From contig NZ_CP047569.1 of assembly GCF_009903625.1 (NCBI RefSeq), positions 3,202,501 through 3,266,500 of the forward strand: a stretch of 64,000 bases of DNA. Direction: 5' to 3'. Positions 46,853-55,194 of the stretch are shown here, piece by piece. The notes under the pieces are model-generated. The model searched no databases, had not been told where the DNA came from, and saw nothing but the letters and a program-made list of their open reading frames with translations. A program made the translations under genes and the position numbers. Source of the stretch: Microbulbifer sp. ALW1. Lineage in GTDB: Bacteria; Pseudomonadota; Gammaproteobacteria; Pseudomonadales; Cellvibrionaceae. Numbering within the stretch: position 1 is the stretch's first letter; each line of letters begins with the position of its first letter.

Positions 46853-47491
46853 CTATTCCTTCGGCTCGGGCGCAGTCAACATGGCCGAAGCAGCGGGCGC
46901 CAGCCGGGCAAGGGTTTCTTCCAGACTGCTCTCTGCACCGAAATCCTCCCGAAGGATAGCTTCAATGGCGTCGAAGCTCGACAGAGAAAATATGGTGGCG
47001 CCCAGCATGAAATAAAGGCGCCAGTAGAAGGTCACCGGGTCGACCTGAGGTAAGGCATTGGCAAGCTGGCCCGCAAACCGCCGGTAGCTGGATCCATAGC
47101 GCGAAACGATAAACCGCCGCAGGTGGCCCTGGGACTGGGTATAAGCCAGCCCCAGTAAACGCATGAAGCGCTTGGGATCGCGCCCCTCTCTGGCGAGACC
47201 GGCCAGTGCGACCCGATACAGGCTCTGCAGGAGGTCATCCACCTGTAAACACTCGTCCTGAAGCTCTCGGCGGCTCAACTCCCGATCCAGATGCTCCGTA
47301 AAAGGCGTAAGGAAACGCTCAAATACGGCCTGGATTAACTCTTTTTTCGAACCAAAATGGTAGTTTACCGCGGCCAGATTCACCCCGGCGGTGCTGGTGA
47401 TGGTGCGCAGCGAGGTTTCAGTAAAGCCGCGCTCGGCAAATAGTACCTCGGCGGCATCCAGGATTCGCTTGACGGTTTCCAGCTGACTCAT
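46853..47491 (-). CDS. psrA: TetR-family regulator PsrA
   Basis: A 212-residue repressor. The N-terminal helix-turn-helix reads ETVKRILDAAEVLFAERGF and TSLRTITSTAGVNLAAVNYH, then FGSKKELIQAVFERFL, very close to Pseudomonas PsrA as I recall it. PsrA senses long-chain fatty acids and controls beta-oxidation and stationary-phase genes. The ligand domain is all-helical. Its place between nagZ and lexA repeats the Pseudomonas order. A PsrA-like AAAC-N4-GTTT site sits directly upstream, so autorepression is likely. Confidence 0.85.
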   Translation of the reverse strand: MSQLETVKRILDAAEVLFAERGFTETSLRTITSTAGVNLAAVNYHFGSKKELIQAVFERFLTPFTEHLDRELSRRELQDECLQVDDLLQSLYRVALAGLAREGRDPKRFMRLLGLAYTQSQGHLRRFIVSRYGSSYRRFAGQLANALPQVDPVTFYWRLYFMLGATIFSLSSFDAIEAILREDFGAESSLEETLARLAPAASAMLTAPEPKE

Positions 47492-47889
47492 ACCAATTCA
47501 AACCAACAATTAAAACGCTTGTTTAAGGGCCTGAGACTAGCATAGTCGGCACCAATTGGAACATCCGTCTCCCCTGCCCCAAAAGCGGTTTAAGCAGCCG
47601 CGCGCTTCAATCCACCGAAATTTGCCCTGGCGATCACAAAGCACCCAGGGAATCCCGAAATCGCGACCTCCCGGATACCAAGCAGCCGGCACCGACACTA
47701 GATTGAATTTAAAGACTGAGGAAATTGCTCGAAACGGAACTTCGAAAGAGGCGCGGGATTTGCTGTAACAGCCGCTATTGATTCCTGAACCGGCCGCCGT
47801 GGTAGTGACGATGGCGATGGGGACGGGATTTCATAGTAGCGCGGCAACAAAGGGCCCCTAACGATTGATAACGACAGGAGGGCCGCGCC
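47492..47889. other. Intergenic region between psrA and the DUF6763 gene
   Basis: About 400 bases. A 70-codon frame at 47556 has no recognisable content and no ribosome site. The left end carries the PsrA-like site; the right end has AGGAGG just before 47890. Nothing else is identified. Confidence 0.4.
47513..47524. promoter_or_regulatory. PsrA-like operator
   Basis: AAACGCTTGTTT is an AAAC/GTTT palindrome with a 4-base spacer, 22 bases upstream of the psrA start. It fits the known PsrA consensus (S)AAAC-N2-4-GTTT(S) except at the flanking bases. Confidence 0.5.
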
Positions 47890-48222
47890 ATGGCCAGAAT
47901 TGCTCCGGAAATTGGCAGCTGGTTCGAAAACTTCCAATCTGGTGAATTGTTTGAAGTGGTGGCAGTAGACCACCCCTCTCGCACCATTGAAGTTCAATAC
48001 ATCGACGGCGCACTGGATGAAATTGACTTTCTCAGTTGGCCGCGACTACCGGTGATTGGTGCAGCACCTCCGGAAGATGCCAACGCCGGATATGGCAGCC
48101 TCGCGCGCGAAATGCAGGATGATGAGGATGCCGGATTCAAAAGTCCCTTATTTTCGCCCGCCCAAAGCGCCATCGACAAACTGGAAGGCGAATCTTTTCC
48201 CGGCACCGATGAAAGTATTTAA
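47890..48222 (+). CDS. DUF6763 family protein
   Basis: A 110-residue acidic protein. The start MARIAPEIGSWFENFQSGEL followed by FEVVAVDHPSRTIEVQYIDG and LDEIDFLSWPRL matches the DUF6763 pattern I know from gammaproteobacteria: a small beta-barrel-like domain followed by an acidic tail with PPEDA. AGGAGG stands 7-8 bases upstream. The function is unknown. Confidence 0.75.
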   Translation: MARIAPEIGSWFENFQSGELFEVVAVDHPSRTIEVQYIDGALDEIDFLSWPRLPVIGAAPPEDANAGYGSLAREMQDDEDAGFKSPLFSPAQSAIDKLEGESFPGTDESI

Positions 48223-48241
48223 CTGAGCGGTAGAGAGCCCA

Positions 48242-48883
48242 TCAAATATCGCGCTCGCGAATATACTCCACGATGATCTCTGCCGCCTCCTCGACCGTGT
48301 CAACCAATTTGAACAGGTTCAGATCACCGGCATCAATGCATTCCCGGTCCAAAACCGTTTCCATCAGCCAGTCGATTAATCCCGCCCAGTAGCGCTTCCC
48401 TACCAGAACAATGGGAAAGCGTCGGACTTTTTGCGTCTGTACCAGCGTCAGCGCCTCAAACAGTTCATCCAGGGTTCCGTACCCGCCGGGCATGGCGATA
48501 AAGCCAACGGCATGTTTCACGAACATGAATTTCCGCACAAAGAAGTAGCGAAAGTGCAGACTGATATCGAGATAGGGATTCGGCGTCTGCTCAAATGGCA
48601 ATTCAATATTCAGGCCGATTGAGGCACCAGCCTGGGTAAATGCACCGCGATTGCAGGCCTCCATAATCCCGGGGCCGCCGCCGGTAATAACCGGCACCCC
48701 TTCACTGGCAAGCAACTCGCCCAGGCGCACACCTTCCTGATACTCCACCGCATCTTCACGGAATCTTGCACTGCCGAAAACCGTCACCGCGCCCTTCAAT
48801 GTAATCAGGCGCTCGATACCATCGACGAGTTCCGATTGAATTCGCAGCACGCGCCACGCTTCTGGCATTTTTGCGTCCAGCAT
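48242..48883 (-). CDS. LOG-family nucleotide hydrolase-like protein (TIGR00730)
   Basis: A 213-residue Rossmann-fold protein of the LONELY GUY type, which includes cytokinin-forming phosphoribohydrolases and PpnN-like nucleosidases. GGGPGIMEA and MPGGYGTLDELFEALTLVQT are the nucleotide-binding and catalytic motifs. ATG at 48883 (MLDAKMPEAWRV) has AAGGAG upstream. A frame from 48961 would run into the lexA promoter side. The natural substrate is not known. It is divergent from lexA. Confidence 0.9.
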   Translation of the reverse strand: MLDAKMPEAWRVLRIQSELVDGIERLITLKGAVTVFGSARFREDAVEYQEGVRLGELLASEGVPVITGGGPGIMEACNRGAFTQAGASIGLNIELPFEQTPNPYLDISLHFRYFFVRKFMFVKHAVGFIAMPGGYGTLDELFEALTLVQTQKVRRFPIVLVGKRYWAGLIDWLMETVLDRECIDAGDLNLFKLVDTVEEAAEIIVEYIRERDI

Positions 48884-49012
48884 ATGCCTTCTCCTTATTG
48901 CCCGACTCCCCTCCTGGGGAACTGGATGCCCATACAACCTGAAAGCCGACAGGTACCCCAAGTCTAGCAGCTAGCCCACACACTCCCCCGGAAGATTGCG
49001 TGCAAGAGAAAT

Positions 49013-49028
49013 CTGTATATAATCCCAG
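49013..49028. promoter_or_regulatory. SOS box 1 upstream of lexA
   Basis: CTGTATATAATCCCAG has the CTG-N10-CAG form of a LexA site. The half near the gene is weak. It is 36 bases upstream of the lexA start. Confidence 0.7.
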
Positions 49029-49031
49029 CAA

Positions 49032-49047
49032 CTGTATAAAAATACAG
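49032..49047. promoter_or_regulatory. SOS box 2 upstream of lexA
   Basis: CTGTATAAAAATACAG is a near-perfect gammaproteobacterial LexA operator, 17 bases before the lexA start. Two tandem boxes, with 19 bases between their left ends, fit tight autoregulation of lexA. Confidence 0.93.
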
Positions 49048-49064
49048 ACAACAGGAAAGTGCGC

Positions 49065-49673
49065 ATGACAAACCTTACCGCTCGCCAGGCCCAGGTACTG
49101 GAACTGATCAAAACGTATCTGGACGATACCGGATACCCACCCACCAGAGCTGAGATTGCCCAGGAGCTCGGTTTCCGCTCTCCGAATGCGGCAGAGGAAC
49201 ACCTCAAAGCACTGGCGCGTAAAGGCGCAATTGAAATGGTCGCCGGCGCCTCACGCGGTATCCGGATTCCAGACCACCAGAGCGGCTTGCCCATTGTTGG
49301 CCGGGTCGCGGCAGGTAATCCGGTACTGGCGGAAGAAAATATTGAAGAGTATTGCGAGATCCCGGCGGAGTTTTTCCACCCACCGGCGGACTATCTGCTG
49401 CGGGTACACGGCATGAGCATGAAGAACGCCGGTATTTTTGATGGCGACCTGCTGGCCGTACAACGCACGGACAACATCCGCAATGGCCAGATAGTAGTGG
49501 CACGGATTGAAGATGAAGTGACCGTGAAGCGGTTCAAGCGACGCGGCAACCAGGCAACCATCCAGCTGTTGCCGGAGAATGATGACTTCGATGTTATTCA
49601 GGTGGATATGCGTGACAAGAATTTCGCCATTGAAGGTTTGGCGGTTGGTGTGATTCGTCAGAATCCCTTTTAA
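49065..49673 (+). CDS. lexA: SOS repressor LexA
   Basis: A 202-residue repressor of the DNA-damage regulon. The winged helix-turn-helix starts [20 protein letters not shown] with [20 protein letters not shown]. The self-cleavage site is A83-G84 (GRVAAGNPV), the catalytic Ser is S118 (GMSMKNAG) and the Lys K155 (EVTVKRF). ATG at 49065 follows AGGAAAG. Two SOS boxes lie directly upstream. sulA, which follows lexA in Pseudomonas, is missing; a terminator comes instead. Confidence 0.97.
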   Translation: MTNLTARQAQVLELIKTYLDDTGYPPTRAEIAQELGFRSPNAAEEHLKALARKGAIEMVAGASRGIRIPDHQSGLPIVGRVAAGNPVLAEENIEEYCEIPAEFFHPPADYLLRVHGMSMKNAGIFDGDLLAVQRTDNIRNGQIVVARIEDEVTVKRFKRRGNQATIQLLPENDDFDVIQVDMRDKNFAIEGLAVGVIRQNPF

Positions 49674-49701
49674 GGCATCGCTTTCGGCACCTTCCAGACA
49701 T

Positions 49702-49732
49702 AAAAAAACAGGGCCTCAAGCCCTGTTTTTTT
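49702..49732. terminator. Rho-independent terminator after lexA
   Basis: ACAGGGC and GCCCTGT form a 7-bp stem with loop CTCAA, flanked by A7 and T7 so that it works both ways. Confidence 0.88.
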
Positions 49733-49837
49733 ATGCGTCTTTCACGGCCTTTGATACACGATTCGCCCCGTATCTTTCCGTTACAGCCCGTTACAGCGGC
49801 CGAAATCACCGACGCTGCGGGGTACGTTCGAGCAAGC

Positions 49838-50095
49838 TCAGTGTACCGTGTGCTCGGTCACATCCACGTCTTCCTCGAAGGATTCCGGCTCCGCTTCCAG
49901 CTCGTTCACATCCTGCACCGCCTCAATTCCCGCCTCCAGCATAGCGCGGGCAATGGCAATCTTGTGCTCACGTAAAAACTCGAGGCTCTCCGCTGAGAAA
50001 TGAATACGCACCAGCGGGTCTCCCTTGTGACCAGCGCGTCGCAGCGCCACATCACCATTGGACAACTCGATGATTTCGTAGGTCTCAGAAGACAT
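49838..50095 (-). CDS. Conserved small acidic protein
   Basis: An 85-residue protein. SSETYEIIELSNGDVALRRA and GDPLVRIHFSAESLEFLREH suggest a short beta hairpin followed by a helix with AIARAMLEAGIEAVQDV, then an acidic tail. I know similar small proteins near topA/lexA in gammaproteobacteria but no function. It faces lexA's terminator and follows the gene at 50176 on the same strand. Confidence 0.75.
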   Translation of the reverse strand: MSSETYEIIELSNGDVALRRAGHKGDPLVRIHFSAESLEFLREHKIAIARAMLEAGIEAVQDVNELEAEPESFEEDVDVTEHTVH

Positions 50096-50175
50096 TCACT
50101 TCTCCAGTTACAGCATGATTTTCCGCCATTGTAACACAGGGGGAAGTGATTAATCTGCGGCGCCCGCTGAAGGCG

Positions 50176-50694
50176 CTACCACTCTTCGCCTTGTACCCGC
50201 TGCCGCTGCACCAGCTCGGTAAGCCCCCGCAACCAGCGGTTGAGGCACTCGGGGTCCACCGCGACCGGCATATCTTCCAGTTGCCGCACCGGAATCAGTG
50301 TTTGTACGCCCGCCCCTCCGTCAGGCCCCTGCCCGGCGCTAGCCGGAAGCTTCCAGAGCCCACTCCAAGCAGCTGCCAGCGGGTAAAACCAGCTATCCGG
50401 GTTTTCCGCCAAGCTCACCAGCTCGCCGACGTCCGCACTGAATTTGCCCCGGGCCGTCAGCAGGCTCTGCAGCGCCGCTGCGGATTCCGGCACAACACCA
50501 GTGCCCAGACCCAGCTGGTGGGACTGCTCGCCGAGAAAAGCACGATATGCCCGCCACAGTTGCAATAACGCCCCTTCCTGCAAAGCAGCTTGCAGGAAGG
50601 GGTTTTCGGTATTGCCCTGCTCATCCAGCGACTGGAGCAGAATCTGGCATTTGCGCAGGGCCGAGGCCACTGTGCCGGTATAGGGGTTACTCAA
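50176..50694 (-). CDS. Hypothetical protein, DUF6586-like
   Basis: A 172-residue, largely helical protein with no signal peptide. The repeated Leu-rich segments ASALRKCQILLQSLDEQ and LQEGALLQLWRAYRAFLGEQ are like those of a helical-bundle protein found beside topA in Pseudomonas (DUF6586), a match made by position and style only. It begins 16 bases after the topA stop, so the two are probably co-transcribed. The function is unknown. Confidence 0.6.
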   Translation of the reverse strand: MSNPYTGTVASALRKCQILLQSLDEQGNTENPFLQAALQEGALLQLWRAYRAFLGEQSHQLGLGTGVVPESAAALQSLLTARGKFSADVGELVSLAENPDSWFYPLAAAWSGLWKLPASAGQGPDGGAGVQTLIPVRQLEDMPVAVDPECLNRWLRGLTELVQRQRVQGEEW

Positions 50695-50709
50695 GTACAG
50701 GCCTACCCT

Positions 50710-53469
50710 TTAGGAATTTTCTTTAGGGGATTTCTTGGCGGCCGCTTTTTTGGCCGGCGCCTTTTTAGCCGCAGCTTTCTTGGCTGGTGCCTTTTTTGCA
50801 GCCGCCTTTTTCGCGGGTGCTTTCTTTGCAGCAGCCTTCTTCGCTGGGGCTTCTACTTCCCATTTCCCATTGTTGTAGAAGGCCTTCCAGCCCGTCGCTT
50901 TACCCTCTTCCTCACTCTGAACGTACTGTTCCTGGGTCTTGCGACTGAAACGGACCACCGTATCCCGCCCCTCGTTGTCTTCCGTGGGCGCGGAAAACAG
51001 GAAGCTGTACTTGGGATCTATCTCATCTTTGTGGGGCAGCAACTCCTTCACCAGAGGCGCGCGCGTCTCCCGGTTTTTCGGGAACTGGCTCGCTGCCAGG
51101 AAGAGGCCGGAAGCGCCATCCCGAAGGATGTAGGTATCCTCGACTTTTTCGCAGGCGAGCTCTGGCATGGGCACCGGGTCCATTTTTGGGGGCGCCGGTT
51201 GTCCGCTTTTCAACAATTTGCGGGTGTTTTTGCAGCTTTCATTGGTACAGCCAAAATATTTGCCGAAACGGCCGGACTTCAGCTGCATATCACTGCCACA
51301 TTTGTCGCACTCGATCAGCGGGCCATCATAGCCCTTGATCTTGAAGGTGCCCTTCTCCACCTCAAAACCATTGCAGTCTGGGTTGTTACCGCAGATATGC
51401 AGTTTGCGGTGTTCATCCACCAGGTAGCTGTCCATGGCGGTGCCGCACTTGCCACAACGGCGCTTGTCGCGCAGCTGGCGAGTTTCTGCATCCTCGTCCT
51501 TGTCCGCATCCACCGCTTCTTCACCAGACACCAGGTTCATGGTGTTGGTACAGCGCTCTTTCGGCGGCAGCGCATAACCGGAACAGCCCAGGAAGACGCC
51601 GGTGGAGCCGGTGCGAATCTGCATATGACGACCGCACTGGCTGCACTCGATATCCGTATCCGTCGGCGAGTTGCGGCGCATGCCGCCCTCTTTGTCCTGC
51701 GCCACTTCCAGTCGCTGGCTAAAGTCGGAATAGAACTCGTTAAGCAGGTCTTTCCAGCCTTTTTTGCCCTCTGCCACCGTATCCAGGGACTCTTCCAGGC
51801 TGGCGGTAAAACCGTAATCCATCAGGTTTTTGAAGCTTTCGCTCAGGCGGTCGGTAACGATATCGCCCATTTTTTCCGCGTAGAAACGACGGTTTTCCAG
51901 CCGTACGTAGCCGCGATCCTGAATGGTGGAAATAATCGATGCGTAGGTGGACGGCCGGCCGATGCCGCGCTTTTCCAGCTCTTTAACCAACGCCGCTTCA
52001 CTGAAACGCGCCGGCGGCTTGGTGAAATGCTGCTTCGGATCCAGCTTTTTGAGGTTGAGCTTTTCACCCACCTTGATATCGGGCAGTACCAGGTCTTCGT
52101 CTTTTTTGGTCTGCGCCGGTGCCACTTTCAGAAAGCCGTCAAAGCGAATTACCCGGCCGCGGGTACGCAGCTCAAAGTCACCCGCCGTTACCACGACCGA
52201 GGTGGAAGTAAACTGGGCGGGTGTCATCTGACAGGCCACAAACTGCTGCCAGATCAAGGTGTACAGACGCTCAGCATCGCGCTCCATGCCGGACAGCATG
52301 TTCGGCTTTACCCGCACGTCGGATGGGCGAATCGCCTCGTGCGCTTCCTGTGCCCCCTCTTTGCTGCTATAGCGATTGGGGTTTTCCGGCAGATATTTAT
52401 CGCCGTAATTCTCACCAATAAATTCGCGCACGGAAGACACGGCTTCGGCACTCAGGTTGGTGGAGTCGGTACGCATATAGGTGATGTAGCCCGCTTCGTA
52501 CAAGCGCTGGGCCATCATCATGGTTTTCTTCACGCTAAAGCCCAGGCGGTTACTGGCAGCCTGCTGCAGCGTTGAGGTAATAAAGGGTGCACCGGGCTTG
52601 GAGCTGGTGGGCTTGTCATCCCGGGCGCTCACAGTGAAGTCGCTGGTCTGCAGCGCCTTCAGCGCGGCCATGGCCTGCTCTTCGTTAGTGGGCTTGAAGG
52701 CATCACCGGCCTGTTTTTTCACTTCCAGGCGCAGGGCGTCGGACTTGGCGGTTTGCGTGTCGGCAAACAGGGTCCAGTATTCTTCGGGAATAAACGCGCG
52801 TATCTCACGCTCGCGCTCAACTACAAGACGCACCGCGACCGACTGCACGCGGCCAGCGGAAAGGCCGCGCGCGACCTTCTCCCACAACAGCGGAGAAACC
52901 ATGTAGCCCACGATACGATCGAGGAAACGCCGCGCCTGCTGCGCATTGACCCGATCAATATCCAGTGGGCCCGGGTCTTTAAAGGCTTCCTGAATCGCAG
53001 ATTTGGTAATTTCGTTAAACACGACGCGACGATAGCGACTGTCATCACCGCCAATTGACTCGCGCAAGTGCCAGGCAATGGCCTCCCCTTCGCGGTCCAA
53101 GTCCGTCGCGAGATAGATATGATCGGCGTTGGCGGCGAGCTTGCGCAGCTCATCGACCACCTTTTCCTTGCCCGGCAGGATCTCGTAGTGGGCTTCCCAG
53201 TTGTGATCCGGGTCGATACCCATGCGCTTGATCAGCTGCTCGCGGCTTTTCTTGCGCTTGTAGATCTCTTTGTCTTCCGGAGACAGCTTGCGGGTTTCCG
53301 CCGCTCTGCGAGCACGCTCTTTGGCATCCACCGGCTGTTTGCTGGAGGCGCCAGTAGGAAGATCCCGGATATGACCGATACTGGACTTCACGACAAAGTC
53401 CTTTCCGAGATACTTGTTGATCGTTTTCGCCTTCGCCGGCGACTCGACGATGACCAGTGATTTACCCAT
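50710..53469 (-). CDS. topA: DNA topoisomerase I
   Basis: A 919-residue type IA topoisomerase that relaxes negative supercoils. TOPRIM domain: [20 protein letters not shown] and [15 protein letters not shown] with the acidic triad. The catalytic Tyr is in [13 protein letters not shown]. Three C-terminal zinc-ribbon domains show [21 protein letters not shown] and CDKCGSDM. The end is a low-complexity Lys/Ala/Pro tail of about 45 residues (AKKAPAKKA repeats), as in several marine gammaproteobacteria, probably for DNA binding. A 661-codon frame on the opposite strand is a shadow. Confidence 0.97.
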   Translation of the reverse strand: MGKSLVIVESPAKAKTINKYLGKDFVVKSSIGHIRDLPTGASSKQPVDAKERARRAAETRKLSPEDKEIYKRKKSREQLIKRMGIDPDHNWEAHYEILPGKEKVVDELRKLAANADHIYLATDLDREGEAIAWHLRESIGGDDSRYRRVVFNEITKSAIQEAFKDPGPLDIDRVNAQQARRFLDRIVGYMVSPLLWEKVARGLSAGRVQSVAVRLVVEREREIRAFIPEEYWTLFADTQTAKSDALRLEVKKQAGDAFKPTNEEQAMAALKALQTSDFTVSARDDKPTSSKPGAPFITSTLQQAASNRLGFSVKKTMMMAQRLYEAGYITYMRTDSTNLSAEAVSSVREFIGENYGDKYLPENPNRYSSKEGAQEAHEAIRPSDVRVKPNMLSGMERDAERLYTLIWQQFVACQMTPAQFTSTSVVVTAGDFELRTRGRVIRFDGFLKVAPAQTKKDEDLVLPDIKVGEKLNLKKLDPKQHFTKPPARFSEAALVKELEKRGIGRPSTYASIISTIQDRGYVRLENRRFYAEKMGDIVTDRLSESFKNLMDYGFTASLEESLDTVAEGKKGWKDLLNEFYSDFSQRLEVAQDKEGGMRRNSPTDTDIECSQCGRHMQIRTGSTGVFLGCSGYALPPKERCTNTMNLVSGEEAVDADKDEDAETRQLRDKRRCGKCGTAMDSYLVDEHRKLHICGNNPDCNGFEVEKGTFKIKGYDGPLIECDKCGSDMQLKSGRFGKYFGCTNESCKNTRKLLKSGQPAPPKMDPVPMPELACEKVEDTYILRDGASGLFLAASQFPKNRETRAPLVKELLPHKDEIDPKYSFLFSAPTEDNEGRDTVVRFSRKTQEQYVQSEEEGKATGWKAFYNNGKWEVEAPAKKAAAKKAPAKKAAAKKAPAKKAAAKKAPAKKAAAKKSPKENS
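50728..50850. repeat. Imperfect tandem repeat encoding the TopA tail
   Basis: GCCGCC/TTTTTT-type units of about 24-30 bases alternate over some 120 bases and encode [13 protein letters not shown] blocks. The DNA copies have drifted at third positions while the peptide repeat is kept. Confidence 0.7.
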
Positions 53470-53824
53470 AAGCTTTTGATTTTTAATAAAAAATTTACTG
53501 CATTAGCACTTTCGGCAGCAGCCGGCTTTGGCAGTGCGCTGCGCGAATATATATGCTTCGCCCCCGGTGTGGTCAAGCAAGCGTCACAATTTGGTGACCA
53601 ATTAGCCTGTGAAGTGAACCCCTGTGACCGGTAATTTGACCGTTGGTTCACCACATACTCTGCACCAAAAGCCGCTACAAGAACTGCCTGCAGCCATCCC
53701 TTGACACGCCCCTCACTTCAACCCGCTCGCCCCCTCTAATAAAGAAGCACGAGCATCCGCTTAATCGCTAGAAACAGTAGACTACTTCTAGCCGGTAACC
53801 AGCGGACATTTCAGTCGCCGACTT
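53470..53824. other. Intergenic region upstream of topA
   Basis: No gene is seen. It is A+T-rich near topA, and GGTGACC/GGTCAC-like half sites occur around 53593-53650 without forming a clear operator. Confidence 0.35.
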
Positions 53825-54349
53825 TCAGGAGGACTCGGACTCGCCACGCTGGGGCTGGCGAATCGCCTCTTCGATCACGGGACGCAAGGACGCCAATCCC
53901 TCCTGAATTGCCTTGAATCCCGAATCGCCGCTGCGCTCCCGCCACTGCACGCCCAAGCCGCTGTCATTGGCGAATATCGCCGTCGCATCGGAGGGTAGCA
54001 GTGACACCAGCTCTTTCAATGGCGACATTGCCGCCTCTGGCGGCTGCCGTCCCTTGCGCCAGTCCCAAAGCCCATCAAAATGCATTTCATGGGACATACG
54101 CTGCAATTCCAGCCCCCACCCCGTCTGCAGACGCCTCGGGTTGCGCCACTGGGAAAAGTAAACCGCGGCATTGCCCTGGCCCTGTGATGCGGGCAAGGGT
54201 TGCATTTGCACCTTGAGGCCAGCACTTGCTGCACCTTGGCGCAGCTCCGCCAGTTTGCGATCGCGGCTACTGGGTTTGAGCCACATAACCGGCCCGATCA
54301 CCAGCGCAACCGCAAGTATGATAACGACGATAGGCACCCAACTAGCCAT
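53825..54349 (-). CDS. Hypothetical single-pass membrane protein
   Basis: A 174-residue protein with an N-terminal membrane helix (WVPIVVIILAVALVIGPVMW) and a soluble domain with LRQGAASAGLKVQMQPLPAS and GLELQRMSHEMHFDGLW. Related proteins sit near topA in other gammaproteobacteria, but I know no function. Orientation: N-terminus probably outside or as an uncleaved anchor, with the bulk either cytoplasmic or periplasmic. It is transcribed alone. Confidence 0.7.
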   Translation of the reverse strand: MASWVPIVVIILAVALVIGPVMWLKPSSRDRKLAELRQGAASAGLKVQMQPLPASQGQGNAAVYFSQWRNPRRLQTGWGLELQRMSHEMHFDGLWDWRKGRQPPEAAMSPLKELVSLLPSDATAIFANDSGLGVQWRERSGDSGFKAIQEGLASLRPVIEEAIRQPQRGESESS

Positions 54350-54616
54350 AACCTTTCCCTGTCGAATTGGTTGAATCTACGACTTTGCCATTAAGTGGTT
54401 TCGGTAATTTGTTTCTGCGGTAAGAGTCCGAACCATGTAAAAGGCACTGTTTTGCCCGATCGACGGCGACCGTCCATCGATGACAGGCGCGCATTTTTCC
54501 CTACTAGCCCGCGGTTGTGTCAAGTCCGTTTTTTTAAAGTAGACTCAAAGAGGCTTCGAGGCACAGCGCAATAAAGCGGTGCCTCGCATGAAATTCACCC
54601 AAATTGCGGGAACACT

Positions 54617-55060
54617 ATGGCAGGCTACAACAACATTCTGGTTGGACTGGACCTTTCTAAAGAATCCGCACAGGTACTGGATCGCGCTGCACAGATTGCC
54701 GCCTGCAGCGGCGCGCAAATGAGCCTTGCGCATATCATCGAACCCCTGACGTTTGCCTATGGCGGCGACATCCCCATGGACCTCTCTGAAGTCCAGGAAC
54801 AACTGCAAAATCAGGCAAAAGAACAGTTACGCAGGGCGGCAGCGGCACACCAGATTGCCCCCGAGCGCCAGCATGTGGTACTCGGGCAACCGGCGACGGA
54901 GCTGCATCGGCTGGCGGAAGACACCGGGTGTGATCTCATTGTCATTGGCAGCCACGGCCGCCACGGGCTGGCACTACTGCTCGGCTCTACCGCCAATGGC
55001 GTACTGCACGGCGCCAGCTGCGATGTGCTTGCGGTGCGGGTGCACGCTCCCGAAGAGTGA
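54617..55060 (+). CDS. Universal stress protein (UspA family)
   Basis: A 147-residue single-domain stress protein. NILVGLDLSKESAQVLDRAA is the start of the fold. The ATP-binding loop G-x2-G-x9-G-(S/T) is present as GSHGRHGLALLLGSTANGVL, so it is of the nucleotide-binding subclass. It ends CDVLAVRV as usual. It is followed by a strong terminator. Confidence 0.93.
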   Translation: MAGYNNILVGLDLSKESAQVLDRAAQIAACSGAQMSLAHIIEPLTFAYGGDIPMDLSEVQEQLQNQAKEQLRRAAAAHQIAPERQHVVLGQPATELHRLAEDTGCDLIVIGSHGRHGLALLLGSTANGVLHGASCDVLAVRVHAPEE

Positions 55061-55135
55061 GCAATTGCGTGAAGCTCTAGCCGCCCAAATGAGCGTTTTG
55101 GCAGCGATGAAATACAACCTATTAATTCGAACTTA

Positions 55136-55161
55136 AAAAGGGGCGCTAATGCGCCCCTTTT
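55136..55161. terminator. Bidirectional terminator
   Basis: AAAAGGGGCGC and GCGCCCCTTTT form an 11-bp perfect stem with a TAAT loop between the stress protein and uup. Confidence 0.92.
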
Positions 55162-55194
55162 GCTAAAAACAGCGTGCTATCAAGGTAGTTTCGA

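Noticed and set aside
47556..47768. 70-codon frame between psrA and the DUF6763 gene
   Set aside because: It has no ribosome site or recognisable content, and its composition is that of intergenic DNA.
50590..52575. 661-codon frame opposite topA
   Set aside because: It is low-complexity and lies wholly against TopA zinc-ribbon and tail codons, so it is a shadow frame.
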